Part shown: piece by piece, positions 35,026 through 45,552 of the stretch | Numbering within the stretch: the stretch's first letter is position 1 | Layout: each line of letters starts with the position of its first letter | Notes under the pieces: generated by a model | Told to the model about the DNA's origin: nothing | Databases searched by the model: none | What the model saw: the letters and a program-made list of their open reading frames with translations, nothing else | Program-made: the position numbers and the translations under genes | DNA from: Bradyrhizobium sp. U87765 SZCCT0048 | GTDB taxonomy: Bacteria; Pseudomonadota; Alphaproteobacteria; Rhizobiales; Xanthobacteraceae | Length of the DNA: 64,000 nt | Direction: 5' to 3' | Assembly (NCBI RefSeq): GCF_018131225.1 | Contig: NZ_JAFCMM010000004.1 | Coordinates: 620,001 to 684,000, forward strand

Positions 35026-35649
35026 TCAGCCGGCGAGATCGACCTTGGAGGCGACGGTCGAGTCGGCGTTGAGCTGATAGATCACCGGCGCGCCGGTGCC
35101 GAGCTCGCGCTTGAGGATCTGCTCGGGCGTCAGCTTCTCCAGCACCATGATCAGCGCGCGCAGCGAATTGCCATGGGCAGCGACCAGCGTGCGCTTGCCG
35201 CGCAGCACGAACGGCAGGATCTCCTGCACGTAGTATGGCAGCGTGCGCGCCAGCGTATCCTTGAGGCTCTCGCCGCCGGGCGGCGGCACGTCGTAGGACC
35301 GGCGCCACACCAAGACCTGCTCCTCACCCCACTTGGCGCGGGCATCGTCCTTGTTGAGGCCGGAGAGATCGCCATAGTCGCGCTCGTTGAGCGCCTGGTC
35401 GCTGATCACCGGAATGCCGGGCTGTCCCAGCTCGTCCATCGCGAGCTTGAGCGTGTGCTGGGCGCGCGTCAGCGCCGAGGTGAACGCGATGTCGAAGGCG
35501 TAGCCGTTTTCCTTCAGCTTGCGGCCGGCGGCACGGGCTTCCGCGATGCCCTGCTCGGTGAGGTCGGGATCCTTCCAGCCGGTGAACAGGTTCTTGAGAT
35601 TCCATTCGCTCTGGCCATGACGCACCAGCACAAGGCAACGATCGCTCAT
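35026..35649 (-). CDS. gpmA: 2,3-bisphosphoglycerate-dependent phosphoglycerate mutase
   Basis: Glycolytic enzyme interconverting 3- and 2-phosphoglycerate. 207 residues. Phosphohistidine motif LVRHGQSEWNLKNLFTGW near the N-terminus, RALNERDYGDLSGLNKDDARAKWG, and the second His in VAAHGNSLRALIM. Lies 24 nt downstream of dapB on the same strand. Confidence 0.96.
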   Translation of the reverse strand: MSDRCLVLVRHGQSEWNLKNLFTGWKDPDLTEQGIAEARAAGRKLKENGYAFDIAFTSALTRAQHTLKLAMDELGQPGIPVISDQALNERDYGDLSGLNKDDARAKWGEEQVLVWRRSYDVPPPGGESLKDTLARTLPYYVQEILPFVLRGKRTLVAAHGNSLRALIMVLEKLTPEQILKRELGTGAPVIYQLNADSTVASKVDLAG

Positions 35650-35673
35650 TCTTCGCTTTCCGGAGGTTGGATG

Positions 35674-36486
35674 TCAGTCACTGAGGCCGAGCACATCGGC
35701 CATGGAATAGAAGCCGGGTGTTTTGTCGCGCGCCCACAGCGCCGCCTTGAGCGCGCCACGGGCGAAGATCATGCGGTCCTCGGACTTGTGCGACAGCTCG
35801 ACCCGCTCGTACGGCCCGGCGAAGATCACGGTGTGATCGCCCGTCGAGGTGCCGCCGCGCAGCGTCGCGAAACCGATGTCGCCGCGCTCGCGCGCGCCGG
35901 TGTGACCGTCGCGCGCCCGCACGGAACGCTGCTGGAGATCGATGCCGCGGCCTTCCGCCGCCGCGCGGCCGAGCATGTAGGCCGTGCCCGACGGCGCATC
36001 GACCTTGGCGCGGTGATGCATCTCCAGGATCTCGATATCGAAGTCCTCGTCCAGCGCCCGCGCGACTCGCTTGACCAGCGCCGCGAGCAGGTTGACGCCG
36101 AGGCTCATATTGCCGGACTGCACCACGACCGCTCGCTTGGTGACGCTGCGGATCACCGCATCGTCGGACGGCGTCAGCCCGGTGGTGCCGATGACATGGA
36201 CGATGCCGCGCTCGGCGGCGATCGCGACATTCGCGATGGTCGCCGCCGGCACGGTGAAATCGATGATGCCGTCGGCCTGCGCCGACAACGCCCAGAGATC
36301 GGCCGACAGCAGCACGCCGTTCGGCGACAGCCCGGCGAGCAGGCCGGCGTCCTGGCCGATGAACTCGGAGCCCGGCACCTCGAGCGCGCCCGACAGCACG
36401 ACCCCGTCGGTCTCGGCGATGGCACGCACAAGGGTGCGGCCCATGCGGCCACCGGCGCCCGCCACGATCAATCGCATGTCAGCCAT
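35674..36486 (-). CDS. dapB: 4-hydroxy-tetrahydrodipicolinate reductase
   Basis: NAD(P)H-dependent step of lysine/diaminopimelate synthesis. 270 residues; nucleotide-binding GAGGRMGRTLVRA, VIGTTGLTPSDD, and the catalytic/substrate signature EMHHRAKVDAPSGTA. Upstream of gpmA in the same transcription direction; the dapB-gpmA pair is conserved in Bradyrhizobiaceae. Confidence 0.97.
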   Translation of the reverse strand: MADMRLIVAGAGGRMGRTLVRAIAETDGVVLSGALEVPGSEFIGQDAGLLAGLSPNGVLLSADLWALSAQADGIIDFTVPAATIANVAIAAERGIVHVIGTTGLTPSDDAVIRSVTKRAVVVQSGNMSLGVNLLAALVKRVARALDEDFDIEILEMHHRAKVDAPSGTAYMLGRAAAEGRGIDLQQRSVRARDGHTGARERGDIGFATLRGGTSTGDHTVIFAGPYERVELSHKSEDRMIFARGALKAALWARDKTPGFYSMADVLGLSD

Positions 36487-36625
36487 GGCCCGTCATCCTC
36501 GTCCCGCGGAACCCGTTGAAAAGGCGCTGTAAACGGCGCCGCCGCACGGGGCGCCAACCCCGGCGGCTGCATCTATAGGCGATGGGGCGGGCGTTGTCAG
36601 CCCGCGCGGAGGCGAAACCGCGGCG

Positions 36626-36931
36626 TTACGGCTGCGGGCCGTCATAGCCCTCGATCACGATCAGGTCGGCGACGCTGTGCGGCGCGCGAATCGCGATCAG
36701 GCGCTGATATTCCGGCGATTCGAAGCAGGCCAGCGCCGAGGCGTAGTCGGGGAATTCGAGCACGACATTGCGGCTGCGATGGTTGCCACCTTCCTTGGGC
36801 TCGAACTGGCCCGCCCGCACCAGGAAGCGGCCACCAAATTTCTTGAACACCGGGCCGTTCTCGGCAACGTACTGCTTGTAGCCATCGACATTGCTCACAT
36901 CGACGCGCGCGATCCAGTAACCCTTCGGCAT
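36626..36931 (-). CDS. DUF1330 family protein
   Basis: 101 residues, ferredoxin-like (dimeric alpha-beta barrel) fold family: KGYWIARVDVSNVDGYKQYV and NVVLEFPDYASALACFESPEYQRLIAIR, both family hallmarks. No known catalytic role. Ribosome site GGAGA precedes the ATG. It is 41 nt downstream of pyrF on the same strand and likely in one operon with it. Confidence 0.92.
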   Translation of the reverse strand: MPKGYWIARVDVSNVDGYKQYVAENGPVFKKFGGRFLVRAGQFEPKEGGNHRSRNVVLEFPDYASALACFESPEYQRLIAIRAPHSVADLIVIEGYDGPQP

Positions 36932-36972
36932 GTTGATCTCTCCTTGGAATGTGCGTGACGCCCGCGGACCGC

Positions 36973-37686
36973 TCAGCCGAGCGCCTGGGCGATCTCGGCG
37001 ACGATGGCGTCCGCCGCCGCCTTCGGATCGGCGGCTGCGACCACCGGCCGTGCCACCACGAGATAGTCGGCGCCGGCGGCGATCGCCTGGGCCGGCGTCA
37101 TGACACGTTTCTGGTCGCCGCTGGCCACGCCGGCGGGACGAATGCCCGGAACCACCAGCGCGAGATTCGCACCGACAATCTGGCGCAGCCGCGCCACTTC
37201 CTCGCCCGAGCAGACGAGGCCGTCGACGCCGATGGTCCGCGCCTGCTGCGCGCGCGCCTCGACGAGATCGGACACGCCGAGACGATAGCCGGCTTCGTGC
37301 AGGTCCGTGTCGTTGAACGAGGTCAGCACGGTGACGGCGAGGATGCGCAGCGTCGAGCCGCCGCGTCCCTCGACCGCAGCACGCATGGTCTGCGGATAGG
37401 CATGCACGGTGAGGAAGGTGGCGCCGGAGGAGGCGATGCTTTCGACGCCGCGGGCCACGGTGTTGTCGATGTCGTGCAGCTTGAGGTCGGCGAACACCTT
37501 CTTGCCGGCGTCGGCGAGCTTGCGGATCAGCGGCAGGCCGCCGGCATAGGCGAGCTGATAGCCGATCTTGTAGAAGCTGACGCTGTCGCCGAGCCTTTCG
37601 ATCATCGCTTCCGCCGCTGCGACGCTCGGCAGGTCGAGCCCGACGATCATCCGGTCCCGCGCCGTCAATTGTTGTGCAGCCTGCAT
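36973..37686 (-). CDS. pyrF: Orotidine 5'-phosphate decarboxylase
   Basis: Last step of UMP synthesis. 237 residues; catalytic Lys-Asp network in VFADLKLHDIDNTVARGV, N-terminal GLDLPSVAAAEAMIE, and phosphate-binding GADYLVVARPVVAAADPKAAADAI near the end. The gene for an FMN reductase-like protein is 4 nt upstream, so the two are coupled. Confidence 0.96.
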   Translation of the reverse strand: MQAAQQLTARDRMIVGLDLPSVAAAEAMIERLGDSVSFYKIGYQLAYAGGLPLIRKLADAGKKVFADLKLHDIDNTVARGVESIASSGATFLTVHAYPQTMRAAVEGRGGSTLRILAVTVLTSFNDTDLHEAGYRLGVSDLVEARAQQARTIGVDGLVCSGEEVARLRQIVGANLALVVPGIRPAGVASGDQKRVMTPAQAIAAGADYLVVARPVVAAADPKAAADAIVAEIAQALG

Positions 37687-37690
37687 GGTC

Positions 37691-38272
37691 TCACCTCATC
37701 TGTTGCGCGACGTCGATCAGTTGCCGCACGACGCCGCGCAACGCTTCCGCATCGCGCGTGTCCTTGAGCTGCCCGTCGTCATCGAAAGCATGATCGGCAC
37801 CCGACAGCGCCATCTGCTGCGGGATCACCGTGGCGCCGAGGCCGAGCGTCAGCACCTGGCGCCACGCCATCAGCGCGCGCATGCCGCCGAACTTGCCGGC
37901 GGAGGCCGCGGCGATCGCGAAGGCGCGGTCGCGAAACACCTGGACCGGCGTCTCGCCGCGCTCACGCACGCGGCTGACCCAGTCGATCGCGTTCTTCAGC
38001 AGCGGCGGCACCGACGCGTTGTATTCCGGGCTGACCAGCAGCACGCCCTGATGGTTCGCGATCATGTGACGGAGATCGACCGCCGGCCTGGGAACGCCGG
38101 ACTCGGCCTCGAGATCGGCGTCGTAGATCGGAAGGGGATAGTCGGCGAGCGAGATCCGCGTCACCTCGACGCCGGCCAGCGCCAATTCCTTCGCGGCAAG
38201 CGCGGCAAGGCGGACGTTGAACGATCCGGTGCGGAGCGAGCCGGGAATGACGAGGATCTTGGTCGCGGACAT
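37691..38272 (-). CDS. NADPH-dependent FMN reductase-like flavoprotein
   Basis: 193-residue flavodoxin-like quinone or azo reductase. FMN phosphate loop PGSLRTGSFNVRLA near residue 10, and VLLVSPEYNASVPPLLKNAIDWVSR in the middle, both hallmarks of the ArsH/ChrR/SsuE group. Physiological substrate unknown. Translationally close to pyrF. Confidence 0.93.
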   Translation of the reverse strand: MSATKILVIPGSLRTGSFNVRLAALAAKELALAGVEVTRISLADYPLPIYDADLEAESGVPRPAVDLRHMIANHQGVLLVSPEYNASVPPLLKNAIDWVSRVRERGETPVQVFRDRAFAIAAASAGKFGGMRALMAWRQVLTLGLGATVIPQQMALSGADHAFDDDGQLKDTRDAEALRGVVRQLIDVAQQMR

Positions 38273-38320
38273 CTGTTCCTGACAGGATCCGCGCGCCAGG
38301 AAAGGGTGATCCGGCGGGGA

Positions 38321-38938
38321 TCAGCCCTTGCGATACACCCAGACGCGGGCAGGGGGAAGATTCATCCAGATCCGTTCCGACGCCTCGGTGTGGACACCCG
38401 ACAGCGATTTCGGGATCGGCGGCGTCACAGAATAAGTGAACTGGATGAACGGCGCGCCCGGCGCCAGCGCGACAAAGGCGTCGCGGATCAGCTTCAGACG
38501 GGTGCGCATCGGCTTGGTCACCAGCGGCAGGCCGGACACCACCGCGCCGGCCGGCTTGTCCAGCACCTCCCACAAGGTGTTGCGCAGCGCATAGGCGTCG
38601 CCCTGCACCACCGTAGCATTGGGATAGCGCTCGCGCAGCAGCGCACAGAATCCGGGATTGTACTCGACCAGCACGAGGCGCTTCTGGTCGACGCCGCGCT
38701 CGATCAGCGCGTTGGTGATCGCGCCCGTGCCGGGCCCAAGCTCGATCACCGGTGTGTCGTGATGCGGATCGACGTACTGGGCCATGGTGCGGGCCAGCAC
38801 CTTGCCCGATGGCATCACCGCGCCCATGTGCAGCGGCTTTTCGATCCAGGAGCGAAGAAAGCGAACCTCGTCGTCGAGACGAAGCGGCTTCTTCAGAACG
38901 CGCACAGACGATTGCGGAGGCATATCGGGACCGGGCAA
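38321..38938 (-). CDS. SAM-dependent methyltransferase, phospholipid N-methyltransferase (PmtA) type
   Basis: 205 residues (an ATG five codons in is an equally good start). Class I Rossmann fold: VIELGPGTGAITNALIERG is the SAM motif, LVLVEYNPGFCALLRERYP motif II, VSGLPLVTKPMRTRLKLI motif IV. The N-terminal FLRSWIEKPLHMGAVMPSGKVLARTMA is typical of the rhizobial PmtA/rRNA-dimethylase-like group. It probably methylates phosphatidylethanolamine to phosphatidylcholine, but substrate proof is absent, so no symbol is given. Confidence 0.8.
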   Translation of the reverse strand: MPGPDMPPQSSVRVLKKPLRLDDEVRFLRSWIEKPLHMGAVMPSGKVLARTMAQYVDPHHDTPVIELGPGTGAITNALIERGVDQKRLVLVEYNPGFCALLRERYPNATVVQGDAYALRNTLWEVLDKPAGAVVSGLPLVTKPMRTRLKLIRDAFVALAPGAPFIQFTYSVTPPIPKSLSGVHTEASERIWMNLPPARVWVYRKG

Positions 38939-39013
38939 GCTGAGGAGCGGGCGGGCGTCAGATTTTCGTCATAAATCCGTATCGCTGCGCCCGCGCAGGG
39001 TCAAGCGCGAGGC

Positions 39014-40147
39014 TCAGGCGGTTCCGGCGCGAGGACCAAAGAAGTCCTTGACTTTGGTAAAGAAACCCGAGGCTTCGGGTTGGGTGTCTCCGGACGACAG
39101 TTTTTCGAACTCGGCCAGCAATTCCTTCTGGCGCTTGGTCAGGTTCTGCGGGGTCTCGACCAGCACCTGGACGTACATGTCGCCGGTCTGGCGCGACCGC
39201 AGCACCGGCATGCCCTTCGATGCGATGCGGAAGCGGCGGCCCGACTGGGTTCCGGCCGGCACCTTCACCTTGGTCTTGCCCTTCTCGATGGTCGGGACCT
39301 CGATCTCGCCACCCAGCGCCGCGGTGATCATCGAGATCGGGACGCGGCAGTGCAGGTCGGCACCATCGCGCTGGAACAGCTCGTGCGAGGCCAGCGACAG
39401 GAAGATGTAGAGATCGCCCGACGGCCCGCCGCGCACACCGGCCTCGCCTTCGCCGGCGAGACGGATGCGGGTGCCGTCCTCGACGCCTGCCGGGATGTTG
39501 ACCGACAGCTTGCGGTCGCGCGTGACGCGGCCGGCGCCCGAGCATGAGCCGCAGGGATCCTCGATCACCTGGCCGCGGCCCTGACAGCCCGGACAGGTGC
39601 GCTCCAGCGCGAAGAAGCCCTGGGCGTGGCGGACACGGCCGGCGCCGCCGCACATCGAGCAGGTCTTCGGCCGGGTGCCGGCCTTGGCGCCGGTGCCGGA
39701 GCAGGATTCGCAGGTCACCGAGACCGGAATGTGAATCTCGGCGGTCTTGCCCTCGAAGGCCTCTTCCAGGGTGATTTCCATGTTGTAGCGCAGGTCGGCA
39801 CCGCGCTCGCGGCCGCCACGGCTACGCTGCCCGGCCATGCCGAACAGATCCTCGAAGATATCGGAGAACGACGATGCGAAGCCGGCGCCGAAGCCGTGGG
39901 CTCCGCCGCCGCCCATGCCCTGCTCGAAGGCGGCATGGCCGAAGCGGTCATAGGCGGCCCGCTTCTGGCCGTCCTTGAGCACCTCGTAGGCCTCGTTGAT
40001 TTCCTTGAAGCGCACTTCGCTGGACTGGTCGCCCGGATTCTTGTCCGGGTGCCATTTCATCGCCAGCTTACGAAAGGCGGACTTCAGACCGGATTCGTCG
40101 ACATCGCGTTCGACTTCCAGCGTCTCGTAATAGCAGCGTTTCGTCAT
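39014..40147 (-). CDS. dnaJ: Chaperone protein DnaJ
   Basis: Hsp40 co-chaperone that delivers substrates to DnaK and stimulates its ATPase. 377 residues from MTKRCYYETLEVERD; the frame is open to 40192 but that part lies over the intergenic hairpin. J domain with MKWHPDKNPGD, Gly-rich region (GMGGGGAHGFGAG), four zinc repeats (CESCSGTG, CSMCGGAG, CPGCQGRG, CGSCSGAG), C-terminal substrate domains. The start is MTKR, not MAKR/MSKR, otherwise standard. Follows dnaK. Confidence 0.98.
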   Translation of the reverse strand: MTKRCYYETLEVERDVDESGLKSAFRKLAMKWHPDKNPGDQSSEVRFKEINEAYEVLKDGQKRAAYDRFGHAAFEQGMGGGGAHGFGAGFASSFSDIFEDLFGMAGQRSRGGRERGADLRYNMEITLEEAFEGKTAEIHIPVSVTCESCSGTGAKAGTRPKTCSMCGGAGRVRHAQGFFALERTCPGCQGRGQVIEDPCGSCSGAGRVTRDRKLSVNIPAGVEDGTRIRLAGEGEAGVRGGPSGDLYIFLSLASHELFQRDGADLHCRVPISMITAALGGEIEVPTIEKGKTKVKVPAGTQSGRRFRIASKGMPVLRSRQTGDMYVQVLVETPQNLTKRQKELLAEFEKLSSGDTQPEASGFFTKVKDFFGPRAGTA

Positions 40148-40160
40148 CGAGGAGGGTCTC

Positions 40161-40189
40161 GCAAAAACCTCCCCCGAGAAGGGGGAGGT
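40161..40189 (-). terminator. Intrinsic terminator between dnaK and dnaJ
   Basis: On the minus strand ACCTCCCCC, loop TTCTC, GGGGGAGGT (perfect 9-bp stem), then TTTTT. It lies 15 nt after the dnaK stop and 14 nt before the dnaJ start codon, so it should reduce read-through into dnaJ. Confidence 0.85.
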
Positions 40190-40204
40190 CATTGGATATG
40201 AGGA

Positions 40205-42106
<1,902 letters not shown>

Positions 42107-42555
42107 GGTCCTTCAATCCTTCTTTTGCGGCAGGTTGGCTGGGCCCTGACGGCACCCCGCACCGAACCCCCTAATTGATCAATTCTCCGCGACATGCGGC
42201 GCTCCGCCTCATATAGGAGGGGGGGTGCGGCCCGCAAGGACTGCCGCGTGGCGCGCGGCGAAAAGTCAATAAATTTAGGCGCAATGCAAGTCTTGACGGA
42301 ACGTGGAACAGCGTTCCTGCGGCAGCCCGGGAGGCGCTGTCCCGGAGACGACGGCGGGACGTTCGGCCGCGCCGCGACATCGGGTCGGCCCGGCCCGAAT
42401 TAACGTTTCGGTGCGCTCTGCCGTTGCTAAGGTGGCGGGATCGATTCCGCCGCCCGGCGGCACAGCCGGCCGGAGGAGGCGCTTTCGAACCCGGTGCCAG
42501 GGGCCCGCCCCAAGCCACCATCGAACGGCCTCATTGCAATCCCAAGAGACCCGAC
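42107..42555. other. Divergent intergenic region between dnaK and an exported unknown gene
   Basis: 449 bases. The dnaK side holds the RpoH-type promoter (42208-42238). No CIRCE element (TTAGCACTC-N9-GAGTGCTAA) is present. The remaining stretch contains only open frames of skewed composition with no family, apart from the 5' open frame that precedes the exported protein start. Confidence 0.5.
42208..42238 (-). promoter_or_regulatory. RpoH (sigma-32)-type promoter of dnaK
   Basis: On the minus strand CTTG (42235-42238), 17-nt spacer, CCTATATGAG (42208-42217). Close match to alphaproteobacterial RpoH consensus CTTG-N17/18-CYTATNTNNG. About 100 nt before the dnaK start. Confidence 0.8.
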
Positions 42556-43500
42556 ATGAGAATTCTCCGGCCGTTCGCCTTCGTTCTCGCCACGTTCGCC
42601 ATGCTGTCGCCGGCGCTGGCTGCCGACCCGACCTTTCCGAAAGGCACCCGGGTCGGGCTCGTGCCGCTGGAGGGACTGACGCCGGCGGCGAGTTTTCCGG
42701 GTTTCGAAGCGACCGACCAGCGCGTCAAGGTGGTGGTGACGGAGCTGCCCCGGGACGCGTTCGATTCGATCGACGCCGCGTTCAAGGCCAATCAGACCGG
42801 CGGCAGCCGCCCCAAGCTCGAGCCGTTCGAGCTGGAGAGCGGCAACAAGGCCTACATCACCCGCGAGACCGCGACCGAGGAAGGCGCCAGCGTGCGGCGG
42901 TTCTCGGTCATCATCGCCGGCCCGGCGTTCTCCGGCTATGTCGCGGCCCAGGTGCCCGACACCGACAAGGCCGCCTATTCCGACGACGCCGTGCGCAGGA
43001 TGCTGGCGAGCGTCGCGCTGCGAAAGAACGTGCCGGCCGAGGAACAACTCGACCGCCTGCCGTTCAAGATGAGCGAGCTCGGCGGCTTCAAGACCATGCG
43101 CACCATTCCGGCTGGCACGACAGTGCTGCTGACCGATGCCGAGGACGACCAGAGCAGCGTCGACACCGCGGCCTACATGCTGATCGGCGTGATGGGCAGC
43201 GGGCCGGCGACGCCGGACGACCGCGGCCGCTTCGCCCAGCAGATCATCGCCGCACTGCCCGGCCTGCGCGAGGCCCGCATCACCTCGTCGGAGCCACTGC
43301 GGATCGAGGGCTCGCCGGGCTACGAGACCCGCCTCGAGGCGGTGACCGGCAAGGACAACACCCCGGTGACCGTGATCCAGTGGCTGCGCTTCGGTGGCGG
43401 CAACACCACGCTGCGGATCGTGGCCAGCGCCAAGCGTGACGAGTGGCCGGCGGCGTTTCCGCGGTTTCGCGCCGTGCGCGACGGTATCGGCTCGCGCTGA
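42556..43500 (+). CDS. Hypothetical exported protein
   Basis: 314 residues from MRILRPFAFVLATFAMLSPALAADP, a clear signal peptide with an ALA-A type cleavage site. Upstream frame to 42424 is not used because the signal peptide starts at this ATG. Mature part is soluble, with FPKGTRVGLVPLEGLTPAASFPGFE, a central AYITRETATEEGASVRRFSVIIAG and a C-terminal WLRFGGGNTTLRIVASAKRDEW. I recognise no named family; similar proteins are common in Bradyrhizobium. Divergent from dnaK. Confidence 0.85.
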   Translation: MRILRPFAFVLATFAMLSPALAADPTFPKGTRVGLVPLEGLTPAASFPGFEATDQRVKVVVTELPRDAFDSIDAAFKANQTGGSRPKLEPFELESGNKAYITRETATEEGASVRRFSVIIAGPAFSGYVAAQVPDTDKAAYSDDAVRRMLASVALRKNVPAEEQLDRLPFKMSELGGFKTMRTIPAGTTVLLTDAEDDQSSVDTAAYMLIGVMGSGPATPDDRGRFAQQIIAALPGLREARITSSEPLRIEGSPGYETRLEAVTGKDNTPVTVIQWLRFGGGNTTLRIVASAKRDEWPAAFPRFRAVRDGIGSR

Positions 43501-43635
43501 GCGCTGGCCGTTCCGGCAGGATGCCGCCTGCCCGCTGCCGCCGAACCCATCGCGGCCTGACCATGTTTTGCACTTGAGATTCGCCGCCGCGCTGATGGAT
43601 GATCCCGCGGTCATTCACATGGGCGGAGGCTTGCG

Positions 43636-44349
43636 ATGGTCGACAGACGGCAACTTCTCGGCGGACTGGGTGGGGCAGCGGTGGCAGGCATGACGGCACG
43701 TGCGTTTGCGGCGGACAAGATCAGGATCGACGACGCCTCGGTGCTGATCGTCGTCGACGTGCAGAACTGCTTCCTGCCCGGCGGCAGTCTTGCGGTGAAG
43801 GACGGCGACCAGGTGATCCCGGTGATCAATCGCCTGGCGAAAAGCTTCAGCAACGTGGTGATGACTCAGGACTGGCACACGGCCGACCATGTGTCGTTCG
43901 CATCGACCCATGCCGGCAAGAAGCCGTTCGACATCATCGATCTCGACTACGGCAAGCAGGTGCTGTGGCCCGACCATTGCGTGCAGGGCACCGACGGCGC
44001 GGCCCTGTCCAGGGATCTGACGATCCCCCAGGCCCAGCTCGTGATCCGCAAGGGCTTTCACAAGGACGTCGACAGCTATTCGGCCTTCATGGAAGCCGAC
44101 GGCAAGACCAGCACCGGGCTCAGCAGCTATCTCAAGGCCCGCAAGCTCAAGCGGGTGTTCGTCACCGGCCTCGCCACCGACTTCTGTGTCGCCTGGACGG
44201 CGCTCGATGCCCGCAAGGCCGGCTTCGAGACTTACATCATCGAGGACGCCTGCCGCGGCATCGATACCAAGGGCTCGCTCGCCAAGGCCTGGCACGACAC
44301 CAGCAAGGCCGGCGTCAAGCGCATCCAGTCGGCGGACATCACAGTTTAG
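43636..44349 (+). CDS. pncA: Nicotinamidase/pyrazinamidase, Tat-exported
   Basis: Hydrolyses nicotinamide to nicotinate for NAD salvage. 237 residues. After a twin-arginine signal (VDRRQLLGGLGGAAVAGMTARAFAA) comes the isochorismatase-like fold: catalytic Asp in VLIVVDVQNCFLPGG, metal ligands in MTQDWHTADHVSF (D-x-H-x-x-x-H), Lys in VIRKGFHKDVDSYS, and Cys in VTGLATDFCVAWTA. All active-site residues are present. Periplasmic location is unusual, since most PncA are cytoplasmic. Confidence 0.93.
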   Translation: MVDRRQLLGGLGGAAVAGMTARAFAADKIRIDDASVLIVVDVQNCFLPGGSLAVKDGDQVIPVINRLAKSFSNVVMTQDWHTADHVSFASTHAGKKPFDIIDLDYGKQVLWPDHCVQGTDGAALSRDLTIPQAQLVIRKGFHKDVDSYSAFMEADGKTSTGLSSYLKARKLKRVFVTGLATDFCVAWTALDARKAGFETYIIEDACRGIDTKGSLAKAWHDTSKAGVKRIQSADITV

Positions 44350-44663
44350 GCGGCAAAGCCCGAGGTCGGCCACGCCCGGGCTGTCGCCCTGCGATCGATC
44401 AGGCCCGATCGCAAGGCGCGCATCGGCTGTTAAGCTGTGGCCGCGCGCGCGAAAACCATCGGCAGACCGCGCGCCGGCGGCCTGCCGGTATTTCGCTCTC
44501 GGTCGCCCCGGCATCCTCGCGAACACAGTCCGACAGCGCGGCTGCGCTTAACCCGCCGTTAACGAAAACAGCTCTCAATCATCGTGTTTCTATCGATTGC
44601 TGAAACGCGGCAATCCTGCATTTTCCCATCGATGCGTGTTTCAGCCCTGCCGAGGACTGCACC
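44350..44663. other. Interval between pncA and an Ala/Ser-rich protein gene
   Basis: 314 bases. The last 100 are AT-rich for this genome (TTAACCCGCCGTTAACG region) and probably contain the promoter of the next gene. AGCCCG/CGGGCT inverted pair at 44355-44382 follows pncA but has no T-tract. Confidence 0.4.
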
Positions 44664-45428
44664 ATGAGCACGGTTGCTGCTGCGCCTTCGTCCGCGAGCG
44701 ACGCACTCCTCTCGTTGCTCCGTTCTAACGTCCCGACCAGCCCCGACGCGCCATCCACAGGCACGGCCGCGCGATCGGCCGCTTCCGGCAGCGCTCCAGC
44801 CACGATGGTCGAACTGTCCGATCAGGCCAAGGCTCTGCTCGCCCGCAACAAGATCGATCAGGTCGTCGCACAGCGACTGCAGGCGCTGATCCAGACCCTG
44901 AAGGGCAAGGGCGGCGACACCATCAAGCCCGGCGCCAACACCGGCCAGGATGTGTTCGAGCGGCTGACGGCAGGCAACACGACCGCGACATTCGACCAGT
45001 TGGACGACTACCTGAAGTCACTGTTCGCGGCGAACAAGAACGCCGACGGCACATACAGCAGCTTCTCCAAAACCCTGCACGACGTCATCACCGCTCCTTC
45101 CACACCTGCGGAGATCGAGAACTGGTACAAGACCCAGGGCCAGTCCTACATCGAGGGCGCACAGCAACTGCAGGACAAGAACTATCTGGCGTTCGCCGAG
45201 GCCATTCAGAACCGCGCCGTGACAATCCAGAGCGCCAGCGAAATTCCAGACCTGAATTTCCACAACAGCTGGATTCTTCAGGGCGGCGAGGGCGGCGGCT
45301 CCATCAACGGGACGTCGTCCTACAACCACAACGCGGCGATCTTCAAGGACCCGGCCACCAACTACATCGTCGACGGCAACGGCACCGTCATTTCCTGGAA
45401 GAAGCCGCCGCAGACGACAGCGACCTGA
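44664..45428 (+). CDS. Hypothetical Ala/Ser-rich protein
   Basis: 254 residues, GAGGA upstream of the ATG. The first 50 residues are low-complexity Ser/Ala/Pro/Thr (VAAAPSSASDALLSLLRSN) with no signal peptide; then helical LSDQAKALLARNKIDQVVAQRLQALIQTLKGKGGD, and a C-terminal half with FHNSWILQGGEGGGSINGTSSYNHNA. Cysteine-free. The composition and disordered N-terminus recall proteins exported by the flagellar or type I/III route, but there is no proof. No family recognised. Confidence 0.8.
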   Translation: MSTVAAAPSSASDALLSLLRSNVPTSPDAPSTGTAARSAASGSAPATMVELSDQAKALLARNKIDQVVAQRLQALIQTLKGKGGDTIKPGANTGQDVFERLTAGNTTATFDQLDDYLKSLFAANKNADGTYSSFSKTLHDVITAPSTPAEIENWYKTQGQSYIEGAQQLQDKNYLAFAEAIQNRAVTIQSASEIPDLNFHNSWILQGGEGGGSINGTSSYNHNAAIFKDPATNYIVDGNGTVISWKKPPQTTAT

Positions 45429-45490
45429 ACGCGCGGCGCGCGATCGCAACGGCCACGCGCGCCGGCTGCGCGCCATCAGTTCCGCCCCTC

Positions 45491-45523
45491 CAAAACAAAA
45501 GCGCCGCAGAAACTGCGGCGCTT
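45491..45523 (-). terminator. Intrinsic terminator of grpE
   Basis: On the minus strand AAGCGCCGCAG, loop TTT, CTGCGGCGCTT (11-bp perfect stem), then TTGTTTTG. 30 nt after the grpE stop; on the plus strand it may also serve the convergent gene. Confidence 0.9.
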
Positions 45524-45552
45524 GTCGACTTTGGAGCGGGTCTTGCGGCCGC

